9,890 bases of DNA from Bacteroidales bacterium (GTDB lineage Bacteria > Bacteroidota > Bacteroidia > Bacteroidales > UBA932): contig WRBG01000064.1 in assembly GCA_009784635.1 (NCBI GenBank), positions 1 through 9,890 of the forward strand, in the 5' to 3' direction. The notes under the pieces are model-generated. The model had not been told where the DNA came from. It saw only the letters and a program-made list of their open reading frames with translations, and searched no databases. Below, piece after piece: positions 1-6,573 of this stretch. Both the position numbers and the translations under genes were made by a program. Each line of letters opens with the position of its first letter. The first letter of the stretch is position 1.

Positions 1-583
1 CGGCGCCTGCGTCATGCCCAAGGAGGGTATTTTTTCCCGCGTGCTTCATGGGGGCGCGCTACAAGCCGGTGATGAACTTGAATATATTCCAAAAACGTAT
101 AAAATAGATGTAATCACTTTAAGCACACGTGCATCGGAAGGAATATATGCCGACTTGAGCGGCCCCGAAGTCGCCCGTTTGCTCGAACATTTTTGTACCG
201 AAAGGGGATGGTCGTGTAACATAGAGCGTCATGTAATCCCAGATGATGCCGCCATCCTAAAATCGTTGTTAGAGAGATTAATACTTCAAAAAAGCGACTT
301 TGTATTTACCACCGGAGGCACCGGCATAAGCCCCACCGACATTACGCCCGAAACGGTAAAACCGCTGCTCCAAAGAGAGATTCCCGGTATTATGGAAAAC
401 ATTCGCCAAAAATACGGAACTACAAATCCGGCGGCCTTGCTGAGCCGCAGCGTGGCCGGACAGTCGGGTGACAGCTTGATTTTTACCCTTCCGGGAAGCG
501 TCAAAGCAGTGCAGGAATACCTTGCCGAAATCTGCAAAAACCTCGAACACCTTGTTTATATGCGCATGGGACTGGGGCATTAA
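1..583 (+). CDS. MOSC domain end fused to MogA-type molybdopterin adenylyltransferase (5' partial)
   Basis: The reading frame is open from base 2, giving G-A-C-V before the first Met, so the true start lies left of the window. Residues up to about 30 after that Met (MPKEGIFSRVLHGG, then QAGDELEYI) match the end of a MOSC domain, the sulfur-carrier domain of Moco sulfurases and YiiM-type proteins. The rest is a MoCF/MogA domain: the VITLSTRASEG strand, the DLSGPEVARLL segment, the TTGGTGISPTD loop and the LPGSVKAV motif near the end. In this family the MogA domain adenylylates molybdopterin before metal insertion, in the cytoplasm. MOSC-MogA fusions occur in Bacteroidota from what I know of the family. 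It is the only plus-strand gene and converges on the transporter genes, so it is not co-transcribed with them within this window. Domain identity is clear; the role of the MOSC part is inferred. Confidence 0.88.
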   Translation, partial: GACVMPKEGIFSRVLHGGALQAGDELEYIPKTYKIDVITLSTRASEGIYADLSGPEVARLLEHFCTERGWSCNIERHVIPDDAAILKSLLERLILQKSDFVFTTGGTGISPTDITPETVKPLLQREIPGIMENIRQKYGTTNPAALLSRSVAGQSGDSLIFTLPGSVKAVQEYLAEICKNLEHLVYMRMGLGH

Positions 584-819
584 GTATGGCATACAACAGC
601 AGGGGGAGTCTGATACCGGATTGAGGCAGCGCAACCGATGCCAAGCCGAGAACAATTCAAACTCGTTTGAGCTTTGTCAAGGCGCGAACCGACGAACGAA
701 GCAGGAGCAGAGGTTGCTTGCAAGTTCTGCCCTGCGAGGAGGAGGAAGCCCCAAAGGGGTAACTTTGGAGGAAAAGGCCGCGAAGCGGACTTAACCCTTA
801 ACGGCAGCCGAAGCTGGTA
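584..819. other. Convergent intergenic region, hairpin-rich, no convincing gene
   Basis: This stretch separates two converging genes and is GC-richer and more structured than other spacers here. It starts with a small palindrome GTATGGCATAC (584-594) directly after the MogA stop. Further hairpins are TCAAAC-TC-GTTTGA (657-670), CCCC-AAA-GGGG (about 750-761) and CCGC-GAA-GCGG (about 778-788). The purine-rich tract GAGGAGGAGGAAG lies between them. Short open frames cross it on the plus strand but have no recognisable protein features and no start context, so I do not call them genes. It may act as a bidirectional terminator, an RNA, or a dispersed intergenic repeat. No U-tract adjoins the hairpins, so a simple intrinsic terminator is not obvious. 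Confidence 0.5.
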
Positions 820-823
820 TCAG
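610..823. repeat. 214-bp element bounded by 8-bp inverted repeat
   Basis: CTGATACC at 610-617 is perfectly complementary to GGTATCAG at 816-823. The right arm contains the stop codon of modC (820-822). The interior holds several strong hairpins. It could be a MITE-like insertion or a structured RNA with a closing stem. I see no clear target-site duplication next to the arms (GGGGGAGT on the left, GCGACTGC on the right), so mobility is not shown. Confidence 0.35.
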
Positions 824-1461
824 GCGACTGCGTGTCCAAGTTGCAAGCAGTGCGTTGCTAATTCCTCTTTTTCTTGATGGTCGTGCGTAACGTGGATAAT
901 CGTTTGTCCCGACTGGTTGATTTGCTTCAAAAAGGCGCGGGAAGCGCTGCGCAAAGGAGCGTCTAAAGCCGACAGCGGCTCATCCAACAGCAACAACCGG
1001 GGGCGGACAATCAAGGTTCGCGCCAAAGCCACCCGCTGCCGCTCTCCTCCCGACAGCGTATCGGGAAAACGGCGCAATAACGATTCAATCTCAAATTTCT
1101 GCGCCAGTTTTTTTACTTCCTCCCGAATTTCCCCCTTGGGAACACGCCTTAACCTAAGCGCATATCCGATGTTTTGAAACACAGACAAATGCGGGAAGAG
1201 CGCGTAATCTTGAAACAACATGCCCACACTCCTTTCGGCCGGAGGAAGCGCGTTAATGTGTACGCCGTCCAGCCAAATAGCGCCTCCATCGGGTTTTCGC
1301 AAACCGGCAATCAACTCCAACAACACCGACTTCCCCGAACCCGACGGCCCCAACAACACCATATAGCTCCCCTCCTCAACCTCCAAATTCATGGGAGGCA
1401 GCGTAAAATTTCCTATCGTATAGGTCAGATTTTTTATTTCAAGCATTGGCTTTTTTATCAT
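820..1461 (-). CDS. modC: Molybdate/tungstate ABC transporter ATPase (ModC/WtpC), short form
   Basis: This is the nucleotide-binding subunit of the oxyanion importer; it hydrolyses ATP at the inner face of the cytoplasmic membrane. All motifs are present in order in 213 aa: Walker A GPSGSGKS (38-45), Q-loop FQDYALFP (Gln84), signature LSGGERQR (136-143), Walker B LLLLDE (to Glu161), D-loop SALD and the H-loop His193. The protein stops about 20 residues after the H-loop with CLQLGHAVA, so the end of the ATPase domain and any C-terminal TOBE domain, which senses molybdate in classical ModC, are missing. The stop codon lies inside an inverted repeat, so the gene may have been shortened by an insertion. 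The first ATG (1461) is chosen; Met6 (MLEIKNLTY) is the other plausible start. It is separated from modB by a foreign-looking gene, and a 48-bp gap precedes it. Specificity for molybdate or tungstate is inferred from the neighbours. Confidence 0.88.
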   Translation of the reverse strand: MIKKPMLEIKNLTYTIGNFTLPPMNLEVEEGSYMVLLGPSGSGKSVLLELIAGLRKPDGGAIWLDGVHINALPPAERSVGMLFQDYALFPHLSVFQNIGYALRLRRVPKGEIREEVKKLAQKFEIESLLRRFPDTLSGGERQRVALARTLIVRPRLLLLDEPLSALDAPLRSASRAFLKQINQSGQTIIHVTHDHQEKEELATHCLQLGHAVA

Positions 1462-1509
1462 CTCTTCTTTTATCTATCTGCCCCTAAGGAACAAGTATGC
1501 CCTATTAGA

Positions 1510-2094
1510 TTAATTCCATAAATTCCAAAAATATTTGCTGAATAATTCAAGGCTCTCATTTTTCATTTTATTCTTATATTCTTCTATTTCGAGCATTTTT
1601 TTTTGATAATTCTCCTTCTGCACAGGATCTACTTCTCTTTCGTTTAGGCGATATAATTTCCCATGTTGCTCATCTTCTCCACAAGGTATAAACCATTCTC
1701 CTACAGGCTTTCCGTCATTTGATTTATGGAGTTGTTTGTAATATTCATCGGCGAATTCATTTTTCATGGAACATGTGTCATCATTCATTTCCTTGAAACA
1801 AAATATCATGCGCTCAATAACATCTCCCCAGTCCTTCATGCCTTTCTCAACATCTTGATATTCTGTCCCGTCCTCTCTATTCGTAAATTGCGCAGGGCAT
1901 CCATGCAAGTTTTTCTTAAAATCAGTTAGCATTTTTGGCATAATTTCCATAAACCAATAGTCAATACTCCACAAATCTCTGTAGGAATAGCCTTTTCGCG
2001 CTCTTTGATAAATGTGCTTTACGTCTTGCGGGAATTCTTTTATTTTATAAAAAATGCGGTACATATCATCAATTTTTTTACAAAAATAGAACAT
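1510..2094 (-). CDS. Phage-like hypothetical protein inserted between modB and modC
   Basis: A 194-aa cytoplasmic protein with no signal peptide or membrane segment. Residues about 35-56 (GYSYRDLWSIDYWFMEIMP and onward) followed by MLTDFKKNLHGCP and later a DWGDVIERMIFCFKEM helix resemble a family of small phage-encoded proteins of unknown function that share a 'G-[YF]-S-x-x-D-[LV]-W-[SN]-[LI]-D' start and a 'W-x-x-[IV]-[LI]-x-x-M-I-x-[AC]-F' segment; this is recall of a pattern, not a database match. The C-terminal third is charged and probably helical. The gene is visibly more AT-rich than the flanking transporter genes and begins 7 bp after the modB stop, in the same direction, so it is probably transcribed with the operon. 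Start: ATG 2094; Met11 (2064) is an alternative, and a -7-like CAAAAATA at 2081-2088 precedes it. Its job is unknown. Confidence 0.7.
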   Translation of the reverse strand: MFYFCKKIDDMYRIFYKIKEFPQDVKHIYQRARKGYSYRDLWSIDYWFMEIMPKMLTDFKKNLHGCPAQFTNREDGTEYQDVEKGMKDWGDVIERMIFCFKEMNDDTCSMKNEFADEYYKQLHKSNDGKPVGEWFIPCGEDEQHGKLYRLNEREVDPVQKENYQKKMLEIEEYKNKMKNESLELFSKYFWNLWN

Positions 2095-2101
2095 TTTCTC
2101 A

Positions 2102-2887
2102 TTATTTCTTCCTCCCTCCCAATAAGCGCAGCCCGATAAACACCAACAAGCAGATAGCCAAAAACAATACCGCTACGGGGCGGGCGTATGATAAGCCAAA
2201 GGATTGAAAACGGTCAAAAATCAATACCGGCGCGGTCATGGGGTGATAGGCCACAATCACTACCGCGCCAAATTCGCTCATCCCCCGCGCAAACATCAGC
2301 ACCAATCCCGATAGCACCGACCGCTTGGCCAATGGAAGCGACACCGTCCAAAATGCTTTTATGGAAGATGCGCCCAAACAGCGCGCTGCCTGCTCCAGTC
2401 GAACCGGCACCGCTTCAAAGCCATCCCGCGCCGCATTAATCAGAAACGGAATACTTACAAAAGCCATGGCCAAACCTATGCCAATGGGATTGTCTACCAA
2501 ATTTAACCCTACCGACTGCGCCAAACCGCCTAACATCGAGTCTCTAGAAATCAGTCCCAAAAGGGCAATTCCGGCGGCAGAATGGGGAATCACAATGGGA
2601 AGGTCTATGATTCCCTGCACAAAGCCCTTTCCAAAAAAATCGCGACGCGCCATTAGGTAGGCCAAAGGTACGGCAATAAATACCGCCAACAGGGTGGTAA
2701 TGGCCGATACGCTAAGGCTCATCCATATAGCGCGGCGTACCTGTGTGTCCGAAGAGGTGGCGAACAAGTCGGGAAAATTGGAAGAGAAAAAAAGGCCGGC
2801 GACAGGGGCAATAATAAAAACCAACGCGACTCCGGCAAGCAGGAGAAACAGGATGTAGGACAAGGAGTATGGACGATTGATACGCAT
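2102..2887 (-). CDS. modB: Molybdate/tungstate ABC transporter permease (ModB/WtpB)
   Basis: An integral inner-membrane protein of 261 aa, the normal length for this family, that forms the channel of the oxyanion importer. Hydrophobic segments lie at about residues 10-34, 53-79, 88-114, 133-151, 192-216 and 236-257, giving five or six helices. The cytoplasmic coupling loop (EAA motif) is visible as EQAARCLGASSIKAFWTVSLP (165-185), with the expected Gly172 and Pro185; this is where the ATPase docks. A conserved SEFGAVVIVAY segment (204-214) is typical of ModB/WtpB. It starts with ATG 8 bp after the wtpA stop, so it is translationally close to the binding protein. Its stop overlaps an ATG (TAATG, 2100-2104), the type of junction seen in tightly coupled operons, yet what follows now is an unrelated gene. 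Confidence 0.92.
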   Translation of the reverse strand: MRINRPYSLSYILFLLLAGVALVFIIAPVAGLFFSSNFPDLFATSSDTQVRRAIWMSLSVSAITTLLAVFIAVPLAYLMARRDFFGKGFVQGIIDLPIVIPHSAAGIALLGLISRDSMLGGLAQSVGLNLVDNPIGIGLAMAFVSIPFLINAARDGFEAVPVRLEQAARCLGASSIKAFWTVSLPLAKRSVLSGLVLMFARGMSEFGAVVIVAYHPMTAPVLIFDRFQSFGLSYARPVAVLFLAICLLVFIGLRLLGGRKK

Positions 2888-2895
2888 CGCTTTAA

Positions 2896-3690
2896 CTATT
2901 GCTGTTCAATGGGCGTCTGCCCCATCTGCTCCATAATGGCCAAGCCTCCGCGGGGGTCGCTCATAAAATCGGCAAAGGCTTTGGCTACTTTGGGGTTGGG
3001 GGCATTGTCCAACACGGCAAAACTATATACCATGGGCGCTCCCTCCATATAGAGCGAGTCGGAAGGGGTGTTTCCCCGCACATACATGCCCACAGAGGCG
3101 TAATGTTGCGCCAATGCCACATTGGACAGATTTATCGAGTCCGAAAGCGCCACGTAGGGCAGGCCGTGCTGTATGGCCACTGATTTGTACAGAAAAATAT
3201 AGTCCACGCTTCCCGACTCCAACAGCGCCAAAAGGTCTACTTCCTTAGGCCGCATAAACTGATTTTTTTTGGCTTTTACCTCCTGTTCGCAACCGGCTAA
3301 CTTCAACGTCAGCAGCGTGCGATAACCGCAAGGGTCGGCGTCGGGGTCGGAGCGACCGATGTACACTTGGGGGCGCAGAATGATTTCTTTCCAATTGTCT
3401 GAATTGATTTCATGTGCAAACCTCGATTTGGAGGTATGGACCAAGGCCATTTCGTTGCGGGCAAAGGGACGGTTTTCGCTTGCAAATTTTGGAACGATTA
3501 ATCGGTCTATCACCACATAATCCGCCGAGGCAATGATGTCGCAGGGACGGCGCAAATCGGTAATCTTGCGGGCGCAATCCAAACTCCCCGCTCCCTCCGA
3601 CAAAATCCGCACCTTGGGATGCATCCGCATAAAGGCATCGGACATGGCCTTGATGGGAAGAGAGAGGCTTCCCGCATGAAAGATAATCAA
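2896..3690 (-). CDS. wtpA: Tungstate/molybdate-binding protein, WtpA family, lacking its own signal peptide
   Basis: The solute-binding subunit that captures tungstate or molybdate outside the cytoplasmic membrane and delivers it to the permease. WtpA-family hallmarks are clear: FHAGSLSLP at the start (4-12), EGAGSLDCARKITDL (32-46), DIIASADY (51-58), FARNEMALV (76-84), GRSDPDADPCGYR (112-124) and DYIFLYKSVAIQHGLPYV in the second half. The oddity is the start. The only start codon before the motif is TTG at 3688-3690, there is no ribosome-binding site, and no signal peptide or lipobox precedes the first beta strand, although the protein must be exported. The same frame stays open upstream to 3750 without a start codon, encoding KKKSELSGN directly before LIIFHAGS, which reads like the normal lead-in to the domain. 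It is therefore probably made as a -1 frameshift fusion with the preceding lipoprotein, or the sequence has a one-base homopolymer error. Family assignment is firm; start is doubtful. Confidence 0.85.
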   Translation of the reverse strand: MIIFHAGSLSLPIKAMSDAFMRMHPKVRILSEGAGSLDCARKITDLRRPCDIIASADYVVIDRLIVPKFASENRPFARNEMALVHTSKSRFAHEINSDNWKEIILRPQVYIGRSDPDADPCGYRTLLTLKLAGCEQEVKAKKNQFMRPKEVDLLALLESGSVDYIFLYKSVAIQHGLPYVALSDSINLSNVALAQHYASVGMYVRGNTPSDSLYMEGAPMVYSFAVLDNAPNPKVAKAFADFMSDPRGGLAIMEQMGQTPIEQQ

Positions 3691-3698
3691 GTTGCCGC

Positions 3699-4820
3699 TT
3701 AGTTCACTTTTTTTTTTAGGGCGTCTTCCTCTATGTGGAACAGCCGGATTCTACTCAGCCCCTTAATGGCACGGTCTACCATCATGTCGCATCCGGCATA
3801 GGTAGAGAAACCCTCGCGGCCTTTTTCGCCCGATTTATCTCCTGCATACATCAAAATCATCTCGGCGCCATCGTTGCGGTTCATCAGCTCCGAAAACGAG
3901 ACGGCGGCACGGTATCCGTCCAATCCTTCTACGGAAAACATTCCGGTACGCAAATCTTTGGCCGAAGCCTCAAAATGAGGCTTCATTATTTCTGACAACC
4001 ACCAGCCGCCATAACCCTTAAAATCTTTGTAGCCCATTCCGTGTCCATACATTGCATTTGTATAGGTATTATACGGAATCTGCGCCGTCAGCTGTGCAAA
4101 TTCGGGACTTCTGGCGTCCAAGGCGACCGACCTTCCGTCTGTCTGCTCAAAAACCAGCTCATGAGAAGCCTCATCTGTCCTGTCTCTGTCTACTATATAA
4201 TCGCCTTTTAAGGAACGAATCGTGATAGAAGTGGGGGCCAAAATATTGCGCTCGCTTAGGCGGTCGCTTCCCGCCACCAATTTGGTGGTTGGAGGCAGGG
4301 GCCACAGTTCGCCTGTTTTTCCCGGGATAACTCGCGTAACATATTGCGCAATAATGATGTTATACATATTGGCGGCAAAAAAAATCTCGCCCCAGCTAAA
4401 TACCGCCACCTCTCCGGCATCGTTGCGCAGTTCCACATAAATATCTATGGGGGGATAAAAGTCGTCCTTACTCAATTTGTCTACCTTAATGGCGCTCAGA
4501 ATGTCGCAGAGGGCGTAGCCGTCATAACGGAACAGTCCCTCAAAAGCAATGGAATCGCCGCTTATCCTTGCCTCCCTAACGGTTACAGACCTGTATGGCA
4601 TTTTTCTTAACTTGACCACCTGTTCCTTGGGAACTTCTCCCAACACGGTAATCCGCTTGGGGCCGGTTAATTTTGTGGCGTTTTCTTGACTGTAATAATT
4701 ATTGGAGCCGGACTGCCACTGCCAAGTGGCGCCGCTTACGGCGTCGGGCAACCAGCGACAGGAGGAAATCAGACAAATACCGGACAAAAGGGACATAAGA
4801 TAGAATGTTTTTTTTAACAT
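3699..4820 (-). CDS. Lipoprotein with two lobes resembling the oxidoreductase molybdopterin-binding fold
   Basis: I choose ATG 4820 (MLKKTFYLMSLLSGICLISSC) because it gives a complete lipoprotein signal with lipobox Cys21; the TTG 27 nt upstream adds nothing. The 373-aa protein should be anchored on the periplasmic side of a membrane. Residues about 78-202 carry features of the sulfite-oxidase-like Oxidored_molyb domain: FRYDGYALCDILSAI, then EVAVFSWGEIF, ELWPLPPTTKLVAGSDRLSERNILAPTSITI. Residues about 290-363 repeat the same order in shorter form: GLDGYRAAVSFSELM, a spacer, then GCDMMVDRAIKGLSRIRL. So it appears to be an internally duplicated or two-lobed SUOX-like protein, without a convincing Moco-ligand cysteine. 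It lies 28 bp after thiS and 8 bp before the WtpA TTG, and ends in an A10 run that could fuse it to WtpA. A role in cofactor or oxyanion handling at the membrane is inferred only. Confidence 0.7.
   Translation of the reverse strand: MLKKTFYLMSLLSGICLISSCRWLPDAVSGATWQWQSGSNNYYSQENATKLTGPKRITVLGEVPKEQVVKLRKMPYRSVTVREARISGDSIAFEGLFRYDGYALCDILSAIKVDKLSKDDFYPPIDIYVELRNDAGEVAVFSWGEIFFAANMYNIIIAQYVTRVIPGKTGELWPLPPTTKLVAGSDRLSERNILAPTSITIRSLKGDYIVDRDRTDEASHELVFEQTDGRSVALDARSPEFAQLTAQIPYNTYTNAMYGHGMGYKDFKGYGGWWLSEIMKPHFEASAKDLRTGMFSVEGLDGYRAAVSFSELMNRNDGAEMILMYAGDKSGEKGREGFSTYAGCDMMVDRAIKGLSRIRLFHIEEDALKKKVN
3708..3731 (-). promoter_or_regulatory. Candidate -1 frameshift/slippage site: A10 run with upstream GAGGA
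   Basis: On the minus strand ten A residues (3717-3708) form the end of the lipoprotein gene: CTA AAA AAA AAA GTG AAC TAA. In that frame the heptamer A AAA AAA is phased exactly for -1 slippage, and the -1 frame runs on as AGT GAA CTA AGC GGC AAC TTG into WtpA. A GAGGA (3731-3727) lies nine nt upstream of the run, similar in placement to the stimulatory Shine-Dalgarno of dnaX. A run of this length is also prone to RNA polymerase slippage. Whether shifting really happens is inference. Confidence 0.5.
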
Positions 4821-4848
4821 ATAATATAAGTTGAAGATTATTAGCAAT

Positions 4849-5052
4849 TTATCCGCCGCTCACCAAATGGATAATCATTAAATCATCCCCCTCCCGAACC
4901 ATGGTAGAGGCGTAGTCGTTTTTGTCTATCAAAGCGCCGTTTAGTTTTACAACCAACAATTTAAACCTAAATGATTTGCGCTGCATGACATCGGCAATGC
5001 TGAGTTCGCCGGCGTCGAACTCCTCGGGGCGATTATTAAGGGTGATTTTCAA
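4849..5052 (-). CDS. thiS: ThiS/MoaD-like sulfur carrier protein
   Basis: A 67-aa ubiquitin-like protein ending in VSGG; the C-terminal Gly-Gly is the adenylation and thiocarboxylation site of ThiS and MoaD. The start MKITLNNRPEEF, the central LLVVKLNGALIDKNDYASTMVREGD and the final DLMIIHLVSGG match ThiS (usual length about 66 aa). No ATG is available: the frame opens at a TTG (5077-5079), but that codon lies within the -7 promoter box, so the TTG at 5050-5052 is the sensible start and gives the family length. It is the first gene after the promoter and lies just ahead of the lipoprotein and transporter genes rather than in a thiamine operon. With the ThiF-like protein at the right edge it could form a sulfur-transfer pair for pterin cofactor synthesis. 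ThiS family is clear; the pathway is inferred. Confidence 0.82.
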   Translation of the reverse strand: MKITLNNRPEEFDAGELSIADVMQRKSFRFKLLVVKLNGALIDKNDYASTMVREGDDLMIIHLVSGG

Positions 5053-5076
5053 TTTTATGTGTCTTATGATTCGATA

Positions 5077-5106
5077 CAAAAGTACAAAATACTTTTAATT
5101 TTCAAC
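5077..5106 (-). promoter_or_regulatory. Bacteroidota-type promoter for thiS-lipoprotein-wtpA-mod
   Basis: On the minus strand a -7 box TACTTTTG (5084-5077) is preceded after 18 nt by GTTG (5106-5103) as a -33 element. Transcription would begin about 7 nt downstream, leaving a leader of roughly 20 nt before the TTG of thiS. The promoter resembles that of the AAA ATPase at 7803-7833 in both boxes and spacer composition, which suggests it was duplicated together with the adjoining repeat. Confidence 0.65.
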
Positions 5107-5113
5107 CATCCGA

Positions 5114-5174
5114 TTGATGACGACCTCCATTTCTTTCTTACACGTAATACCGTTTTCATTTGTTATCCAATCCC
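5114..5174 (-). repeat. Direct repeat copy A: remnant of the esterase 3' end
   Basis: Bases 5114-5169 are identical over 56 bp to 7880-7935, the last codons of the esterase (ITNENGITCKKEMEVVI). The match continues for CCAATCCC if an 11-bp gap is allowed (absent here, present at 7933-7943), and then stops exactly at the stop codon of the ATPase at 5175. Here the sequence is non-coding debris with no gene attached. It marks one end of the two-ATPase block. Confidence 0.92.
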
Positions 5175-6542
5175 TTACTGTTCATTGGCGGCAAAATTAT
5201 CTTTTTGGTTGATAAAGTCTTTTAACAGGAATGAATAATAAAGCGGGATATTTAGCAATCCCTCATTGTATTCGAGGTTTTTTAAAGAAAAACGAATGCT
5301 CAATCTGGGATGATACTTGTTTCGATATACTCTTAAACTCTGTGCTTTAACGTTATAACCGGATTTCACTTCAATCGGAATAATTTGATTGTCATACGAT
5401 ATTACAAAATCCAGTTCACTTTTTCCTTTTGGTTGCAGAGAGTTGTCGGCATTCCCCATCCAATAAAATGATTCTTCAAAACCTAACGAACGAAGCTGCT
5501 GTAAAACAAATTGTTCAGTAAAAGCGCCCCCAAAATTCGACCAGATATTATCTTCACCCATCACTACGGACGAAGGCAGGTGCGTTAGGCGCCTCAACAA
5601 GCCTACATCTAGTGTATAAATCTTGAAGTCAGTATTATTAGCGTAAAACGACAAGGGTAATTTATCTCCATGAGGCACAAGGTCGATTTTATAAATCAGT
5701 CCTGCATCAATAAGCCAGTCAAGGGCAAAGGCGTAGTCGCGGCTACGCGCCGAAGGCTCAATCGTTTTATAGGTAAATTTGTGATTTTCTTTAGCAAACT
5801 GATTGGGGATGGCGCGCCAAAGATTGGCTATTTTTCGGGATTCTGTGTTTGATGTGTGCTTGCTAAAATCGTCCTTAAAATCAGACAGAATATTTTTAAG
5901 TATCGATTCAACGTTGATCATATTTTTATTTTCAGACCATTCATTAACAGCGGCAGGCATACCTCCAACGGCAAGATATTGCAGAAGGGCATCCCTAAAC
6001 GACGATGAAAAAAGCGGCTTGCGAAGATTGTTGATGGCATCCCGCGCTTCATCTGACTGACTTTTCAAATCCATAGCCCAATAAAATTCTTCTAAATCCA
6101 TGGGGTACAAACGCATCCTATCGACTTTGCCCACCGGAAAAGAGGTGCCGCCGTGAAGAGCAATGCCAAGCAGACTGCCGGTGGCTGCAATATGATATTC
6201 CGGAGCTTCTTCCCAAAAATATTTAAGAGATGTCAAGGCACGTGGCACTTCCTGTATTTCGTCAAAAATAACAAGTGTATTGTTTGGATGAACAGGCTTA
6301 TTTTCCCTTATCGACAGGTAGTTAATAATGCGTTTAGGCTCAATGCTTCCTTCAAAAAGGTTGAGCAATTCCAAATCGGCTTTCTCAAAATTGACCCGAA
6401 GCACGTGGTCATAATAATCTTTGCCAAAAAGCGTTTCCAGCAGATAGGTTTTTCCTACCTGTCGGGCGCCCTCCAGTAACAATGGCTTGCGTTTGGGATG
6501 GGTTTTCCACTTTAGCAATTCCTGTAATAATCTTCGTTGCAT
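5175..6542 (-). CDS. AAA ATPase with C-terminal DUF4143 nuclease-like domain
   Basis: A 455-aa cytoplasmic protein of the widespread AAA_14/DUF4143 family, whose cellular role is poorly known. Visible features: Walker A GARQVGKT (25-32), Walker B VIFDE (91-95), sensor ATGS (120-123), and SFPVGKVDRMRLYPMDLEEF (134-153), the family signature following the ATPase core. The C-terminal part has Glu343, LDFV (Asp378) and IEVKSG (390-395), the E-D-ExK layout of a PD-(D/E)xK-like fold that DUF4143 proteins often retain. ATG 6542 is the first Met and matches the family start (M-x-R). It is flanked on its 3' side by repeat copy A and on its 5' side by a short palindromic spacer with a -7 box. It has no evident link to molybdenum metabolism and looks like an inserted accessory gene. 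Length is normal and no motif is broken. Confidence 0.9.
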   Translation of the reverse strand: MQRRLLQELLKWKTHPKRKPLLLEGARQVGKTYLLETLFGKDYYDHVLRVNFEKADLELLNLFEGSIEPKRIINYLSIRENKPVHPNNTLVIFDEIQEVPRALTSLKYFWEEAPEYHIAATGSLLGIALHGGTSFPVGKVDRMRLYPMDLEEFYWAMDLKSQSDEARDAINNLRKPLFSSSFRDALLQYLAVGGMPAAVNEWSENKNMINVESILKNILSDFKDDFSKHTSNTESRKIANLWRAIPNQFAKENHKFTYKTIEPSARSRDYAFALDWLIDAGLIYKIDLVPHGDKLPLSFYANNTDFKIYTLDVGLLRRLTHLPSSVVMGEDNIWSNFGGAFTEQFVLQQLRSLGFEESFYWMGNADNSLQPKGKSELDFVISYDNQIIPIEVKSGYNVKAQSLRVYRNKYHPRLSIRFSLKNLEYNEGLLNIPLYYSFLLKDFINQKDNFAANEQ

Positions 6543-6561
6543 CTAAAATTGTATTGCCCTG

Positions 6562-6569
6562 CAAAAATA
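6562..6569 (-). promoter_or_regulatory. -7 box upstream of the DUF4143 ATPase
   Basis: TATTTTTG on the minus strand fits TAnnTTTG and sits 20 nt before the ATG at 6542, giving a very short leader. No TTG is present at the expected -33 distance, so this is a weak promoter call. An imperfect inverted repeat covers the region immediately upstream and could be an operator. Confidence 0.4.
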
Positions 6570-6573
6570 GGAA

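Noticed and set aside
584..819. Moco or tungsten-cofactor riboswitch between mog and modC
   Set aside because: The region is downstream of both converging genes, so it is not a leader for either, and I could not recognise the conserved core of those RNAs. It is described only as a structured spacer.
522..877. Plus-strand open frames across the intergenic region and the end of modC
   Set aside because: They overlap clear genes at their ends, show no protein-like features and have hairpin-derived low-complexity composition.
2041..2102. A 20-codon frame starting at the ATG overlapping the modB stop
   Set aside because: Too short, without family resemblance, and covered by the larger phage-like gene; at most a relic of a former coupled junction.
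4274..4288. Perfect palindrome CCACCAA-T-TTGGTGG
   Set aside because: It lies inside the lipoprotein coding sequence in a well-behaved domain segment (PPTTKLVAG) and is probably a chance result of codon choice.
5053..5079. Extended thiS starting at the TTG 5079
   Set aside because: That codon is the end of the TACTTTTG promoter box and would lie upstream of the transcript start; the extra residues also exceed the ThiS family length.
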